A stretch of DNA of 64,000 nucleotides from Aplectana chamaeleonis (Eukaryota > Nematoda > Chromadorea > Rhabditida > Cosmocercidae). Below, one piece after another: positions 63,148-64,000 of the stretch. The stretch lies in the NCBI GenBank assembly GCA_029168955.1, contig JAPDOI010000010.1, forward strand, positions 3,371,001 to 3,435,000, in the 5' to 3' direction. The notes beneath the pieces were generated by a model. It did no database searches, was not told the origin of the DNA, and saw only the letters and a program-made list of their open reading frames with translations. Position 1 is the first letter of the stretch. Each line of letters opens with the position of its first letter. The position numbers and the translations under genes are program-made.

Positions 63148-64000
63148 AAGATAGCCGACGAACTAGAGGAGGCGTCTGTAAGGAATAACTATCGCACATT
63201 GTATGGTACCCTAAACCGTCTCAGAAAGAAGACCAATTCAGCTAGCGATTGTATTAGGAATATGGATGGCTCCTATGTGCGTTCTGTGGATGAGCGCCTG
63301 TCACGATGGAAGCATTTCTTTAGCGAACTCTATAGTCACGATGCACCACAAGGCCCACTTGATGAACCTCTACCAGTTGAAGTGCCACGGGAAGCGATGC
63401 TTGACTCTGAACCCACTCTGGACGAAGTGAGAGCGGCAATTATGCGTCTCAAAAACGGGAAGGCGCCTGGCGTAGACAACGTTACTGCTGAAGCGATTAA
63501 GGCAGGTGGTGATGTGTTGCAACGACGGTTACATCAACTGATCACCCTCGTCTGGCAGTCAGAAAACGTCCCATCTACCTGGAAGAAGGCTATCGTCGTG
63601 CCGATTCACAAAAAGGGTGATACCAGGGACTGTAAAAACTATCGCGGAATCAGTCTGTTATCAATCGTTGGTAAAGTCTTCATGAAGATAATCCAGTGCA
63701 GACTTCAGCGCCATCGGGAGCATACCAGTCGCGAGGAACAGGCAGGATTTCGTCCTAGTCGAGGCTGCGCTGATCAAATATTCGCACTTCGTCAACTTAT
63801 GGAGGAAAGGATCCGCTGTGGAAAGCGGGTTTTTATCATCTTCATCGACTTCAAGTCGGCCTTTGACTGCGTACACTGGCCTGCCTTATGGAGAACATTG
63901 GAGTGCGAACACGTGCCGGTTAAAATTGTGAAGCTTCTGCAGGGAACATACAACGGTTCAACTAGCTGCGTCCGCGTCGGGGACAAGCTGTCTGAAGAGT
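63148..64000 (+). pseudogene. RTE-like reverse transcriptase fragment, open to the window edge
   Basis: No stop from 63148 to 64000. Blocks: RWKHFFSELY, MRLKNGKAPGVDNVTAEAIK, WKKAIVVPIHKKGD, NYRGISLLSIVGKVF, QAGFRPSRGCADQIFALR and FIIFIDFKSAFDCVH (catalytic Asp). Of a different family from the RTE at 53992-57258 (for example GCADQ against STIDQ). The endonuclease is missing on the left, where it abuts the protease remnant, so it is 5'-truncated. The YADD motif would lie beyond the window, so intactness is unknown. Confidence 0.8.

Noticed and set aside
1..64000. tRNA or rRNA genes
   Set aside because: No A/B-box-plus-cloverleaf arrangement or rRNA core sequence was recognised by eye; a covariance search would be needed to be certain.

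Overview
The window reads as a transposable-element-dense intergenic stretch of an invertebrate genome. No host housekeeping gene was recognised. The one multi-exon gene, a MULE transposase at about 22.85-24.92 kb, has nine introns of roughly 51-76 bp, several ending in TTTCAG, TTGCAG or TTTAG. That compact style, together with RTE-type LINEs, a Ty3/gypsy element, a Penelope-like element (PLE) and a mariner, fits a nematode best. The species is not resolved and the nematode call is inference.

Layout. 0-4.2 kb: polypurine and polypyrimidine tracts, a (GAAG)n microsatellite, a 5'-truncated PLE with a GIY-YIG endonuclease between inverted terminal repeats, and a GC-rich dispersed repeat. 4.2-9.7 kb: LINE-A copy 1 (+), split by a 2.05-kb element with TIRs and a 9-bp target duplication. 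9.7-11.2 kb: two MITEs. 11.7-19.2 kb: an inverted-arm, PLE-like repeat carrying hammerhead-like motifs, into which a complete Ty3/gypsy element with apparently identical LTRs has inserted. 19.5-27.1 kb: dispersed repeats, a 104-bp satellite (about 18 units) directly upstream of the intron-bearing FLYWCH/MULE transposase gene, and a long foldback. 27.5-31.1 kb: LINE-B copy 1, hAT-type MITEs and a SINE-like unit.

31.4-63.1 kb is a stack of insertions that can be unpicked from target-site duplications (TSDs). A plus-strand LINE (LINE-E) is cut three times: by LINE-A copy 2 (31801-35245, 12-bp TSD), by LINE-B copy 2 (36278-40796, 6-bp TSD, itself holding a 3.1-kb hAT-type element and a TA-MITE), and by LINE-A copy 3 (41206-49686, 9-bp TSD, itself holding two other LINEs, a SINE-like unit and a MITE with a hAT MITE inside). 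Next come a scrambled inverted LINE-A copy and an LTR-retrotransposon protease gene interrupted by LINE-A copy 5 (52779-63077, 15-bp TSD). Copy 5 is in turn split by a putative solo LTR carrying an RTE LINE and a mariner, and by a 1.9-kb hAT-type element carrying a MITE. The last 850 bases hold another RTE reverse transcriptase that runs off the window.

The LINE-A and LINE-E proteins share an unusual N-terminus: a leader, then a 2A-like motif (AG[VI]ERNPGP), then a PHD-like Cys/His finger, then endonuclease and reverse transcriptase. Almost all coding regions are broken by stops, frameshifts or insertions. The MULE gene reads through after splicing, the gypsy pol has few visible lesions, and the terminal RTE fragment is open. 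All hAT-, MULE- and TA-type MITEs here lack a transposase, so they depended on enzymes encoded elsewhere or, for TA elements, possibly on mariner-like enzymes.
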